From Geminicoccaceae bacterium (GTDB lineage: Bacteria > Pseudomonadota > Alphaproteobacteria > Geminicoccales > Geminicoccaceae), in the NCBI GenBank assembly GCA_007694015.1, contig RECO01000124.1, positions 1-36,967 on the forward strand: a DNA stretch of 36,967 nt. The letters run 5' to 3'. Below are positions 32,001 to 35,304 of this stretch, in pieces. The position numbers and the translations under genes are program-made. Every line of letters begins with the position of its first letter. Position 1 is the first letter of the stretch. The notes beneath the pieces were generated by a model. The model was not told the DNA's origin. It saw nothing but the letters and a program-made list of their open reading frames with translations, and did not search any database.

Positions 32001-35000
32001 CCTGGACGCTGGCGGGCGCCGATGCACCGTCGAAGGTGAGGCGGCTCGTGTCGACGGTGAGCGGCGACGCCCCGCCGACGCCGATCGGCTGGCCGCCGAG
32101 CAGCCCGGTGAAGGTCACGACCCAGCTGGAGGGCTGGTCCCCCGCCGTGACGCGCAGCCCATCGCGCGCCAAGCCGGCGAGGCCCGCAAGGGCCGCCCGC
32201 ACCAGCGCCGGGTCGGCATCGTAGGCCAGCTCGACCGTCACCGCTTCGCCGTAGGCGAGGGTGAAGGTGCCGCCGGTGACGTTGGCCGGCAGGACGAGGG
32301 TAACCTTTTCGTCCACGCCCTCGCCACGGTCGAGCGTGGTGTCGGTCAGCACCAGACGTCGGTTGCTCGTCTCCACCAGGGTGTTGAAGCCGCCGCCGCC
32401 GTCGATGTCGTTCTGGCCCGAGCCGCCGGTGAGCACGTCGTCGCCGGCGCCACCGCGCAGCGTGTCGTTGCCGGCGCCGCCATCGAGGATCACGCTACCG
32501 CGGGTGAAGGCGCTCGCGTCGAGCACGTTGTCGCTCGGCCCGCCGATGAGCGTCGCATGCGCGATGCCGACAAGGGCCGTCACCGTGCCGTCGATGGTCA
32601 GGGCGTCATCCGTCAGGGTGACGACGCTGGCGTCGCGCACCATCACGATGCGGTCGGCGCCGCCACCGCCGTCCACCTCGCCACCGCCCTCCACGCCGCG
32701 GAACACGTCGTCGAACGCGGTACCGATCAGGACGTCGGCGTCGAAGCGGCCGTCCAGGGTCCGCACCCCGCTCAGGGCGGCGATGGTGGCGCCAACCAGT
32801 CGACCGTTCACCCCGCTGCCGGCGATGCCGAGGTCGGTGGCGGCCGTCCCGCCATTGCGGTTCTCCACGGTGAAGGCGCTGCTACCCCCGCTCAGGTCGT
32901 CCAGCACCAGATGGCGCCCGTCGTCGCCGATGCGTGCCGTCAACAGGCCCCGGGCTGCGTCGTTCAACGCCGCCAGCAGCCGGTTCACCGTGTCGGCCAG
33001 GGTGAGGTCGAGATCGAGGCGCGTCCCGTCGGCGAGCGTGATGCGGAGGTCGGCGGTGACGCGGTTGATCGCGTCACCAACGAGCACGACCTGACGCTCG
33101 ACCTCGGGCGAGGGTTCCGTCGGCATCACGATCTGGCCAACGCCCGTGTCGACGAGCCCCAGGTCGCGTGCCGCGAGCGAGCCGTTCCGGGCGGTCACCG
33201 CCAAGTCCTCGCTCGGCGCTTCGACCCACAGGTCCTGAAGCACCAGGGCAGCGCCGTCGGTGGTGATCTCCACCAGCAGCCGCTCGCCCAGTTCCGCGGT
33301 AGCCGCCGCCTGGTTGATCCGCACGAGGACGTCGGCGATGGTGACGGCCCCGCTGAGGTCGACCTCGATCACCCTGCCATCGGTCAGGGTGATCGCGAAA
33401 TCGGCCACGCCGTCGGCGATCCGCACGCCGTCACCCTCGTTCAGCCAGGCGAGCGGCGTGTCCGGATCGGCCAGCAGATTGGGGCTGGAACGGGTGGCCA
33501 TGCCGATGCCGAGGTCGTCCAACCGCACCTCGGCGCCGCCGTCGAGGACCACACCGCCACCGGTGAAGGCCGAGGCGTCGAGCCGGTTGGGGTCGAGCCC
33601 GCCGATCAGCTCGGCGCTGTCGATGTTCTGGATGGCGACGACGCGATCGGTGCCGATTGCGACCTGGTCGTCCTGGAGCGTGATGTCGGCGTTGGCGCGG
33701 ACGATCAAGACGTCGTGCCCGGCCCCGCCGCGCACCCGTTCGTTGTTTGGGCCCACGAAGAACGTGTTGCCGGCGTCGCCGCCGATCAGCACCCGCCCGC
33801 CGGCCATGAGGTTCGGGTGGCTCGCCGAGCCGATGACGTAGTCGAAACCCTGGAGGCTCGCGAACAGCGAGACCTCGCCGCGCTCCAGATCGAGCACCAG
33901 TTCCTGGCGGACCGCGGAGAAGTCGATCACGTTCCAGCCACTGCCGCCGATCAGCGCGGCGATGCCCTCGGCTTCGATGGTGAAGCCGCCATGGCGCATC
34001 TCCACCTGCAGATCGTCGCCGACCAGGGCTTCGCGGATCATCAGGCTCAAATCGGGCTGGACCTGGACCCAGACGTCCGCCGTCACCGCCCCGAGGTCGA
34101 TGGTGTCGATCTCGCCCTGTTCCGCCAAAGGATCGCCCGCGATCCGCACCTGGCCGATCGTCGGCCCGAAGCGGTAGGTGTCGTCACCGGCACCGCCGGC
34201 CAGCTCGTCGTCGCCGCCGCCGCTGACGAACACCTCGTCGCCGACACCGCCGACGATGCGGTCGTCGAACGCGGTGCCGATCACCGTCTCGAAGCCGATG
34301 ACCGTGAAGCTGCGCGCCTCGTCCTCGCGGGCAAACTCGACCGTGCTGCGCCCGAGGTCCACCTCGATCGGCGCGTCCAGGGCCGAAAAATCCAGCGTCG
34401 CCGGGGCCGTGCCGGCGACGAACACGGCGACGTCGCGGAAGTCGGCGAGGACGACCGGGTCGGCGCCCCCGAGATCGACGAGCTGGCCCCCGGCCGCGTC
34501 GAAGCGAACCGTCGCGGTGCGATCCGGCAGCACGACGATGTCGGCGCCGTCGCCCCCGCCGCCCTCGATCCGCTCGATGCGACCGTCGCCGACGAAGGCG
34601 AAGGTGTCGTCGGCGCCGCCGCCGACCAGCGTCTCGATGCCCGCGAAGCTGACGGTGAGCAGCTCCTGCCGGTCCGGGCCATCGGCATCGCGGGCCAGGC
34701 GTGCGGTGCCGCCGCCATCGGCGTCGATGGTGAACACCACGTCGGCGGTGCCGGCGACGACGAGCTGGTCGCTGCCGCCACCGGCGCGCAGGGTGATCGT
34801 GGTCGTGACGTCGTCGAACGCGGCAAAGCCGCTGGTGTCGATGGTGACCACGTCGTCGCCATCGCCGAGGTCGAGGATGATGTCGACGTGGCCGATCTCC
34901 AGGCTCGACGCCGTGGCCTCGATGCGGATCGCACCGCCGGTGTTCGGGCCCTGCAGCTCCACCCGGTTGCTCGGGCCGAGGATGGCTTGCTCGAGCAGTT

Positions 35001-35304
35001 GCTCCTCGCCGTCGGCCAGTCGCAACACCTGCACCACGGCCGTGCGGGTGGGGGCGGACGGCTGGTCGGTCTCGACGTCGCCGAGGCGGACGATCACCGC
35101 CTCCAGCGGGTCCGCCTGGCCGAGGTCGAGCGCCAGATCGGCGTTCAACAGGAGACGCTGCTCGAGCGGTTCGAAGGCCAGGCTTGGCGGGCGCCACGCA
35201 CCCCACCCGCCAGCCCGTGCGCGCTCGGCGAAGTGCTCGAGCAGGGTCCGTAGTGGTTGGCGTCCGCGCCAGCGACGACGAATGCGGCGACGGCCCTCTG
35301 CCAC
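8008..35304 (-). CDS. Giant LEPR-XLL-type surface protein with RTX, filamentous-haemagglutinin-like, metzincin and dockerin regions
   Basis: One unbroken frame of about 9,098 residues. Residue numbers here count from an upstream ATG at 35409; subtract 35 for the preferred start. I prefer GTG at 35304 because ggggag lies about 8 bases ahead, while the ATG has no spaced ribosome site and the 35-residue extension differs in composition. Order: basic N-terminus (RRRIRRRWRGR, 40-50); LEPR-XLL-like motif FEPLEQRLLLNAD (79-91); RTX nonapeptides in clusters (about 380-1630) interleaved with four flagellin-hook-like repeats; long Gly/Ala/Val-rich repeats of roughly 65-80 residues (about 1640-4850); cadherin-like domain (4868-4965); zinc site HEMGHAIGLDH (5089-5099) with Met-turn GLMAE; more repeats; haemagglutinin-like beta-helix (about 6000-8700); dockerin (8764-8810); acidic Ala-rich tail. 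There is no ordinary signal peptide, and cysteines appear nearly absent. Likely a secreted adhesin or matrix protein. Confidence 0.9.
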   Translation of the reverse strand: MAEGRRRIRRRWRGRQPLRTLLEHFAERARAGGWGAWRPPSLAFEPLEQRLLLNADLALDLGQADPLEAVIVRLGDVETDQPSAPTRTAVVQVLRLADGEEQLLEQAILGPSNRVELQGPNTGGAIRIEATASSLEIGHVDIILDLGDGDDVVTIDTSGFAAFDDVTTTITLRAGGGSDQLVVAGTADVVFTIDADGGGTARLARDADGPDRQELLTVSFAGIETLVGGGADDTFAFVGDGRIERIEGGGGDGADIVVLPDRTATVRFDAAGGQLVDLGGADPVVLADFRDVAVFVAGTAPATLDFSALDAPIEVDLGRSTVEFAREDEARSFTVIGFETVIGTAFDDRIVGGVGDEVFVSGGGDDELAGGAGDDTYRFGPTIGQVRIAGDPLAEQGEIDTIDLGAVTADVWVQVQPDLSLMIREALVGDDLQVEMRHGGFTIEAEGIAALIGGSGWNVIDFSAVRQELVLDLERGEVSLFASLQGFDYVIGSASHPNLMAGGRVLIGGDAGNTFFVGPNNERVRGGAGHDVLIVRANADITLQDDQVAIGTDRVVAIQNIDSAELIGGLDPNRLDASAFTGGGVVLDGGAEVRLDDLGIGMATRSSPNLLADPDTPLAWLNEGDGVRIADGVADFAITLTDGRVIEVDLSGAVTIADVLVRINQAAATAELGERLLVEITTDGAALVLQDLWVEAPSEDLAVTARNGSLAARDLGLVDTGVGQIVMPTEPSPEVERQVVLVGDAINRVTADLRITLADGTRLDLDLTLADTVNRLLAALNDAARGLLTARIGDDGRHLVLDDLSGGSSAFTVENRNGGTAATDLGIAGSGVNGRLVGATIAALSGVRTLDGRFDADVLIGTAFDDVFRGVEGGGEVDGGGGADRIVMVRDASVVTLTDDALTIDGTVTALVGIAHATLIGGPSDNVLDASAFTRGSVILDGGAGNDTLRGGAGDDVLTGGSGQNDIDGGGGFNTLVETSNRRLVLTDTTLDRGEGVDEKVTLVLPANVTGGTFTLAYGEAVTVELAYDADPALVRAALAGLAGLARDGLRVTAGDQPSSWVVTFTGLLGGQPIGVGGASPLTVDTSRLTFDGASAPASVQVVEGERLLSTLANIHTAELTGGSRANLLDASGFTRGGVTLDGVGGNNLLIGTAHADVLRGGLGNDVLRPGAGNDTVDGGGGFNRLEVERDADFVLTDARLTLAAPGGAVFETNALGRIGTATLVGGDSGNRIDAAGFTGIAGPELELRLLNFRDGRFEGVGQATGSLTSFRTTANLTSLADLGVASVAGADLRLHLADGSRVDVDLGGVSTLAQALDRLAVPGVAAALDPSGTAIVLPGVARVEALGGSNAALALGIEGVGRGLVDGVLVGVALRDTARDFRLTGTDGRKIDVDIGNLGAAQRIQDVLDAIAAADPHLDASLVDGRLRIVDRLAGGGALAVTALNDATTASHLGLLAADASGNVLTGQRLASGAFVTLVGGAGNDVLIGSPGNDLLDAGGGDNDVRGGGGSDALIADRSDAPQAVVMRLSDAALEIEGEGTTSIQGIAEVRLTGSAFADELDASAVTLGRVVLATGGGADVLRGGAGDDVYRIDVRNLENAVTAPPVLLDLSAGGADEVVLLGLGDAIDQDDLLGWYRIEGVASQLTTTLTTGRLAGDLVQQVGHLKIEAAVIDTRGFAIRTFGGDVTLRAESNAAAELQRPIGEHDSIIESKITIADGTVIDARSLVAGEAGAVTIEALERFGYATALGFANVDVVTAEILMGAAQIYGGKVRIVAEANTANLFDVGDEAPVGQYVAEGLADFLEGLAVNLAVAVSVPTATIKLNSGPTATDRAAIEAQDLVVTATAGGAVGSAPLLAIGFGISVGVVASTATVDIGQVDLTIADDALIRAKVENTADVVAEATPASFGFMANRVPRDAYALAVSVIASTARAHLQDGAVLEAGGDVFVQADTADANRTYAGSITGNDGRLGIAIGVSIESGTTEALVDGRVTSGGDVVVTARQERVPVDASNLWFAPGVANGTGASAGAGSTSSGTLAGDIEQTAVNFATAPLTDWAARQFGSQAANPSQTSQQPRWQGAGALAIEVDVNRVTARIGQAAGAAASVDAAGAVTVQASASARPDVTAAASVGVGSKSDFMRGGLRNLSGQSVKGDVDTGVAVAVYLGWQQNVVEALIRNATVDAGGTLTVAATSLNDIDDAGLWGVNLRDAFREQVAFASDAQPTLSSVGSREVTAGSLVRVAPGHGAGGTPGQVYRFMDIGAPTLDLGQQNYDAGINWEPVAWGADDRLTPSAGDVVRVAEGHAAGGKAGQTYVYVGPEGRPIALAEENYLDLDFWEPFDAAGDAAERGIAQIFTGLDDNMGLDNNLIDAWSQATATGQEKLSVAIAAGLLLIDHRATARIDDGARINQQDGEGRRTGEQDVVVTAEAVSDVIALGGNFTVPLNYGTLIGSSVDYRSWTLNDPRQNISGFATGGEETARAVGIGVFVDVFSNRAIAGIGGDVVLFADTLDVQATNSGRDVVVGASAGRAETTAVNGILRAYVLAHETQAYIDHGAQVDVAGDLTVAANDDKVVVNVAGSFALSARTGVGASLALTFTDRDVDARIGAFLGTAPTGAPGHVRAGGNVAVTADLTGAVASAAVAGAGAGFGKTSQASSSQPNRAVGVALGVALNALTDDVRAYVQGTAVTAGSLDIGANFKPLALAVAVGGALAKNTETSVAVAGGLAVNLLNAQVLAFARNTALTVTGDVTVQATDRARAYAGAGGLAATWTSGGGSANSGRAVSVGASLAVNALGTIAEGGAPAAGAPLADRLPTSPLPLDTDALVRPEKLRGHAVLARLEDVTLLSDGAVTVAARVAPEAGGPGMVALAVGGALAAGSAGSSGLSVGVSGGLAFNTVNRLVEATVGGGGIERLSASGGGDVRVRAVDETSAHLALGFGVALAFAQATSQTGKAVGVGIGVGVNRIQQEVRARVERADLRLGASGGNVEVDARSEARAVAVGIGVGGALAKSGGTGIAGAGAGSLAVNALLGHVRADIVGTAQTHELDAGAVSVRADDARKGLAVAGALGVALVGGQKAAVGVAVGAALAVNSYGTAETSNRVEATIEGMTVTSDDRVTVQAQNRAQLQGVAIGIAASGAKGGKTTVAVSGAGAGVYNRLAAEVRAQVVDARVDAADLSVRAHDRAEVDADAGGLAFAVAVGGTAPSGALSIGVSAAVNNVDIALEALVRRSTVKVLGDVVVATEATASKGLTEIGAGGDARGHSRDPGHAYKVDAVAFGGALGVSKGGGFAGAIAGAGAVAVNVVDIRSKARIEDAPGIDRNGDGIAEAGIVAGGSVQVSAVDAAGIRADAGGGSVAVAVGSAGGGLGVSIGFSLAHNRVGEEAGHRVEAAILRSDVDAVGDVVVRAENAFESEALAIGFAVGASAAFKPASLSVAFAGSAAVALNDAKTTVRARLDGGDAERVVTSAGAVTVGAVERATLSADAGGASVALALAAKGTATVGAALGAGFARNRLVVDTDALAQTVRIDAGGDVAVTALSSGIVERRVQLDAASVDAAGNVIQRAGHGFADGDRVVFEAGSGALPGLVDGRSYVVWRLDADRFRLMDSRSPTLAPVTLATAAGQRVLFDAATRTLRVVNADGSAAEGFFEQVASGTQLRLGGALQGTFVVAGRSDGNATLTLAETTPLQLAAATTASVRFESAEIVDLGAVSGTVDLLKGRKMRAFGMGIAAGVAGSASSTATVGVAIAGSFARNELNASTVAVMRGSDVTTAGDVVVHARDQAGLEADAGGFALAVAGSLGTVSVGLAVGGAESLNHLTPNFRDQADDGRVKRFGTSDVVGSDRTTLRLVGHGFATGDRITFRSDDPTAATPGLGALAHGGTYYVIAVDADRLQLARTQAAAVAGEALSLAPSGQAHGFALVRGGPEVRALIEDSTVQAEGDVVVAATATNDLRAWALSVAGGVGIAKTAGVGIGAGGAGAENRVLQNVEAAIRSQGDAVTANGSVTVAAADRSHLRADGGGVGIGVGGGKVGVGGGLGVGVAKNEVRNTVRAVVEGAQVKAGAAVRIDALTAAAVASLAEGGAGAAGLGAAGGGALAIAVTVAENVLTSTTEALIQNVPARPTGAPGVAGRTVEVVASDSALIDATARGGAASLGAGAKAGVAVSIAPTVSTNSIENTLRASIADSAVQATAGAIRVEALTATGAEIRSEALAASVSVAGGKYAGIAFSFGGAFATNDVANRITAAVGAATLDAADGLVVRARDVGRIVSDSDSFAIAASGGAFALAGAVGLTENRNTIRTHVAATLAGEATLHAGSLEVEALSDGFVRAEAMAVSVAAALAAGGAGVAVAGGLATTTVGGSVTASIGGGAVLQLDGARGDVVVSARQSVEANAIAKGASTAVGLLSVAVGTSTAEAKLETRTEATSDGTILAARNVTIDALTNASIKSESFGLAGGIGLLGVNVAGASATSTVNPTVTARLGGTIGSALAALQGDVTVRATSLASADSEAFGGAFTLLGAAVSTAKATTTLTPTLTAGLGGAASPTRLSTAGDVLILAASNFRQTDAGLERVPGLARAHADAPAGGLIAANDLDGSRATLTGTPTVRGAVSFDVQLEARDLAVLAVSSLDATASANSQIYGLVVGGGAFADARADGAMTAVLDSERATVGGDLTVLAGAAHTARPTANGVAIGFGATKAETRAWAQPRVTAALGAERPPAGLEAAAEPGWLTVQGRGLIVASADVHANGTPTGAALGFAPNAPSHASPSLEARHRAHVVVTYGQSWALAPVLNLGVLPYQTAGGAVDTTPRSLEGIRERAGRVIANTAPVITSPSELTIADGSFDVGPITAQDDRPLDELSYEVVGGPDGGLFGFVGNRLVLLQAPASLQAPNDATGNGVYEVTVRVSDRDGGATTTALSIRVGAANAQQLAAEAALPVAAPLLLDVASVEQLAAAAIDRWRAAGLSDAQAATLAALEYRVDVLPGHVVALTAGNVVTFDVTAASMGWYVDPTPDDDAGFVLDDAGGLHAVGGPAHGRIDLLTVLMHEMGHAIGLDHAPDGLMAETIVPSVRRLPTPGMAFGAVPDSSGRIHAQELGGIRYGAGGLWLIGGEGEDEATSVGLSSVAKVTAVSAPAFVLEIGAGAVLAGTEADGSVFIGILSNERAVAQGGGIALNPVVAVGTVDALAHVGGRIDVSLQGTIVHPGSLTVEVRTTSTALAGGESLSVGLGGAGFGVRTAALVDPVVNLFVEPDARIVVGGDFTLRNVSEATAAATSRGIGASVGVAVGQSIANATVASRISTFIAENATVHAGGSIVLETLHNIDAAGDPIGAGASAIAQSAAGALLGGGAGATATALNEAEVRTFVDANATLRAGSVVRLAGSGVDELYAFDAIADDGRALRLAAATPVTSNAALFSVGPLAFRDGAGNALDASGLMLVFDVAQQRLDVGAAGYFAPWRAAPAGDVTLRAVADHTARADAFGLAIGAVSAGGSFAHATSAGTTEAYVLGDVTRARHVTLEAISHDVAIANAKAAAGGVLSGAGGAANTRVAGTTQAYVGAGRTVDIAGDLVVQARSTALADSRADGIAVGLGIGVGVQRADARLEQTVEAWLGDAVRIEARSLTLGAQSGRPAGGDNVRALTTGASGGLIGVNATDANVLSAAVVRAFVGEGARLTLQGDARVEALSEAAAEAVASGLAVGIVASGANPADARAEGRIEARLDAGVELEALGNVTVAAIGTERAAARAVSGSGGVVAGAAARATTTTATTTLARIDAAHVKAADVRLDARQTTEAGAGANSVSASVVGRSGAFATTVIDATVGALVGAGTVISASRAMTVEATNRTRKPLPDSGLSVEAGSGGVIDLPATRSETTIRQATDVTIGAAADLRAAGGAAGAVRLIALNDVEAADVAKLDSGGAIAVAKAEARLRAGTEASPLAARVSIGERASIDGTGKVELSARTVAAVSAEARAKTYGLAGAAQGGSRAEVNARNDVTVAGDATLRSDTLVAVFAGRDALGQANDVRANARTDLWNQTAFPVETAPDADAVVRMANTVTVEAGAKVSSVAHVAIGAVEGELAASGRGIGKDLYRQAGEDVVNWFADLFDLAQVSFEIVAGSSRATSADRVVIDGKVEAGIARQWFVDIHDGPGIPFDASEGIEDLTFETIDVAADFRAQLEELHRLRQVHAKDPTAVAAYDFQIDRLTRQAATLGIADPGAELNVTLVTVPTITARLGNVDLYGDVVTGSGSIAAPGDAVIQITNASPHYLRITDLEILAGSGGLIRFNDARVESLADINARNRGEASATFAEVVTASGGAMPRIVIVNSYDASRPDASPPPMLQITGRVSVLEGELAVRNATGSVVVTGNVDAGRINISSGLDFVLSDDGIFHAGGQPLGGGEAPGTVSGQWGDEASPLEGAARQQVADLGIPLLGLSMPVQLGGVKPGGTILASGDVFIDAVYLNVNGTIQSGRPERHVVIDVDPAQRAQIAQAQWMYDSFRALGLEQQMREVEAAFAPSLVLTGEPAPGPDGLIRLDAVADAKGITTFYDLETRSIVVGNVAVQGGYISLHGNVVSTGSGRLQAVDGFGTITIDNRTDFALRLNRLDTGGDGIAGQIVITDTAQTNAAGTPLQTIYRRVGDTIETTRNVTGLPPIVMESGLIFESTAFDAPRTFAGSTFIFGGSVLVLSDDGTGEAANTFAGLQAGDRLTVRSASGTGGITFDVGEVLDDGAALILDGRVTTSGPDEAVAYQPQEGQLLRWTNVLDQSLIETRTWTANWNPEGEDQPFSGLGTDDPDPPFNPQITRSPVAEPAVLPSELVLSRDQLVGLETLFENPGYVFTAAPFVGPVTLLDQQLSTRAGPVNPQLETELQRDYLVPEAWLFRHTLKADHPIAIAFIGSDQGAITVTTGGDLHLAGPITNTAGKVDLTAGGAVEMVTAGTRISAAGLQVAAGDGIGAATPLRVDLTEVEGELNLRSDRGDVNVDVLTGSVTLRGVQSGDGDVSIRVDGDIRQSFFEGTDVEGRRVALESRTGAIGAADKPLQLRSAFGPDDGLVVRAAGDIFLTEQGGDLPLIEARSAFGDVTLSVPNGSLLDRNPEQARDERAIADLERLWAGMNLGDQLAEQAGAGTVVGFELARNQDYARYWQDARQLERVPVSAGFSALAVADGVIDLGVDHGLTTGDAVTSRLVAATADTLAGAVDGGVYFVHVIDDQRVQLATSRADALLGENLVDVEVRAGTTRAIDAARIATVAADVAPLAITQDDVADDGLTLRLDAPHELRTGDRVRFTGTRDVAGVGGLEDGATYVVHVVDATALRLTASAADAQNGTNFIALDTTLPTADVVTEAGQVVRIDAASNTVRVVDAAGRAALDFFADFQVGDAVQLGGSGADGVYLVAAVAPDGAGLELVSAAGLGRDAVLTGPVVFGKVLASGGNLTRLDTTLGFATDHGYRNGQAVIYSAGGASIAGLDDGATYVVRVVDARTIKLATTAADARDGRGFVALEPGLDAGSPTLTLLSTHQLVRFAATDFDPADFAFRYDAATRAALEQQGLDAAAIAALEADETANFRRIHAELAARDPALVQAYDPTYRFTADAAERAGLVEGAAWTNAQLANGIAKAIVLKEVVDTTPTIEAPNVIGRNITLSVGAGHDIGETLDATLRIDLADIAANGLSEAQFLALSTAERDDLRYLDAGGNRVDVDAGDTTPVVAIEVIQREDVDIELLGGVLRATASGGGSIYIGSETDVALGFVGANTGTVRLKTDGAITAPEEAVAHVLARSIVLEAAKGNSIGTAERPVIVDRQSEGGALTARGHDIYIVEPTFDLAVDFVYATGHVSLEASRGGIVDAFDGNLLNIRAASLDLIAPLGADPFWPAGRVGGPAGASDGYLEVAVSGPIRVMAGTDIRLAVLGDADLTEVAARSGEVDLRVLGTASLGDVRADTGDVHLVAGGDILATDPGRMALRATSAKLETLDGSIGTIGASLQTGVAAIELRAAKGGVALSNRGDLRLDGLVAGAPTRLSTWAGGTLTIQDAVDVRLVQPSILAALTINADGDLLVEAPVATREGAIFLTASADLRLAPGVVVGPEQGSHPVRLTADGNLDGVGDLVMGAGSVIDGARGNVTLQAGDVLLLSSVRTDGGRVELVGSTATAIDGLEQDGYHVEAGGLLLRANGDAGAERPLWTRVDSLESVVGGRLALANDGDLRLGAVSPFAFGLRADGGIDLVALGELFVDEGVRADAPAAVIDLRAIGDIVLGHRGGSDGVVRGAGHVRLESFRGAIVEAQADALRDITATSLELYAPLGVGSTDALEVQVDGAIVVGTGGDIRLAVAGDARLQELVSGGLIEVDVAATATVGRLEVSERTDSSEGRVRLTAAGDIVAGAGSLRHVAADAALLVAGGNIGAPGDRLRLAVQHLQAEAGGALWLEADAGDLTIGGVEPTFAGLRAGGHIDLQAPGSDLAIRQPVETLGDGSRIGFQAAALTLDAPLTTRDGEVRLSVQGGLAVGSAGGIGVVGGAPLVLLEAFGADGIRMAPESRIDAANGDIWLLANGAIAMGQLVTGGDVVILNFDPAGTIKAAGSPGEPTVEPTLEPTIEAARLHLVVEGPVGAEGAPLQTRIHTLTAPRIGTGLWLTNDGDLAIAAAASGPALGAAGPVALTVDGDAVVAGPITIARAPLTLRAHGDLEVDQPITTAGGDVTLAAGVALKSSDLDPDYINADFDGDGFIGPADVAYMASVFGTNDARADLDGDGFVGPADVAILARLFGQVQPPPPPTEPSGDLVFGPAGGIVITEGAPTLTLLAEAGEVRMAPGSRIDGAALIIDVLAAGDVTTTRIGGDAETTDLRIAALSGSIRTAPEAEAEAGAKAIQARAVDLVAGAAIGLEGWDGPTIDAPTITARAGSDVNLTTVRPTRLANLVSTGGGVAIDAGAGLEIVRIEAPLGAVRLATPDDLTAGGDFAEQIVAERARLSVGGSIASALQPLTVRLTGEHPLEVDGDGDGERWIVEPGAAALRATPSADEGFEVFPDPAAEAAEAEAEAAAEAAPWEAAAAADDEDWFIMDDEDQLALMGLAPSMTENVLGAGAAD
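8975..9120 (-). other. Dockerin type I-like domain within the giant protein
   Basis: Two tandem calcium-binding loops of dockerin type: DFDGDGFIGPAD (8766-8777) followed by VAYMASVFG, and DLDGDGFVGPAD (8793-8804) followed by VAILARLFG. Both have Asp at loop positions 1, 3, 5 and 12, as in dockerin I repeats, and the two halves are near-duplicates. Dockerins bind cohesin domains. A proline stretch (QVQPPPPPTEP) follows directly, then about 320 more residues, so the domain is internal rather than terminal as in cellulosomal enzymes. Numbering is from the ATG at 35409. Confidence 0.85.
12750..24600 (-). repeat. Five copies of an HGxxxGDxVxF...GLxDGxxYxVxxVD repeat in the giant protein
   Basis: Units of about 60 residues begin at about 24600 (HGFADGDRVVFEAGSG, then YVVWRLDADRFRL), 23750 (HGFATGDRITFRSDD, then YYVIAVDADRLQL), 13745 (HGLTTGDAV, then YFVHVIDDQRVQL), 13440 (HELRTGDRVRFTGTRD, then YVVHVVDATALRL) and 12930 (HGYRNGQAVIYSAGG, then YVVRVVDARTIKL). 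Two of them are followed by a second shared unit (RVLFDAATRTLRVVNADG near 24400 and VVRIDAASNTVRVVDAAG near 13210). They look like small all-beta modules scattered through the filament. Confidence 0.65.
20094..20520 (-). other. Embedded metzincin-type zinc metalloprotease domain in the giant protein
   Basis: Within the giant frame, residues about 4965-5107 (numbering from 35409) read like a matrixin/M10-type catalytic domain. They begin with a helix (VEQLAAAAIDRWRAAGLSDA). A central stretch, MGWYVDPTPDDDAGF, follows. The zinc site is H5089-E-M-G-H-A-I-G-L-D-H5099, a full HExxHxxGxxH. M5105 in DGLMAE can serve as the Met-turn. No propeptide cysteine switch is visible. The domain may cut target proteins or process the giant protein itself; activity is inferred from the intact motif only. 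Confidence 0.75.
30520..34270 (-). repeat. RTX-type calcium-binding nonapeptide clusters near the N-terminus of the giant protein
   Basis: Clusters of GGxGxDxLxGG-type repeats occur at about 34170-34265 (GGGDDELAGGAGDDTYRFG), 33700-33790 (RGGAGHDVLIV), 32385-32490 (GNDTLRGGAGDDVLTGGSG), 31740-31855 (RGGLGNDVLRPGAGNDTVDG), 30745-30870 (GGAGNDVLIGSPGNDLLDAG) and 30520-30580 (GGGADVLRGGAGDDVYRIDV). Such repeats bind calcium and fold outside the cell. In type I secretion substrates they sit next to the C-terminal signal; here they lie in the first fifth of the protein. Confidence 0.8.
30940..33410 (-). repeat. Four flagellin-hook (Flagellin_IN)-like repeats in the giant protein
   Basis: Four related units begin near 33400 (ITLTDGRVIEVDLSGAVTIA), 33050 (ITLADGTRLDLDLTLADTVN), 31430 (LRLHLADGSRVDVDLGG) and 31160 (FRLTGTDGRKIDVDIGN). 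Each continues with a helix such as DVLVRINQAA, a strand pair (dG..LvLqDl), and a closing LGL or LGI motif (RDLGLVDTG, TDLGIAGSG, LALGIEGVG, SHLGLLAAD). This is the layout of the flagellin/FliD IN-type repeat. They alternate with RTX clusters. Confidence 0.55.

Noticed and set aside
8008-35304. Classic type I secretion or type Vb (two-partner) substrate
   Set aside because: RTX repeats and haemagglutinin-like repeats are present, but no ABC transporter, TolC or TpsB gene is nearby, there is no N-terminal TPS domain after a signal peptide, and RTX repeats are not C-terminal. A distant T1SS elsewhere in the genome cannot be excluded.
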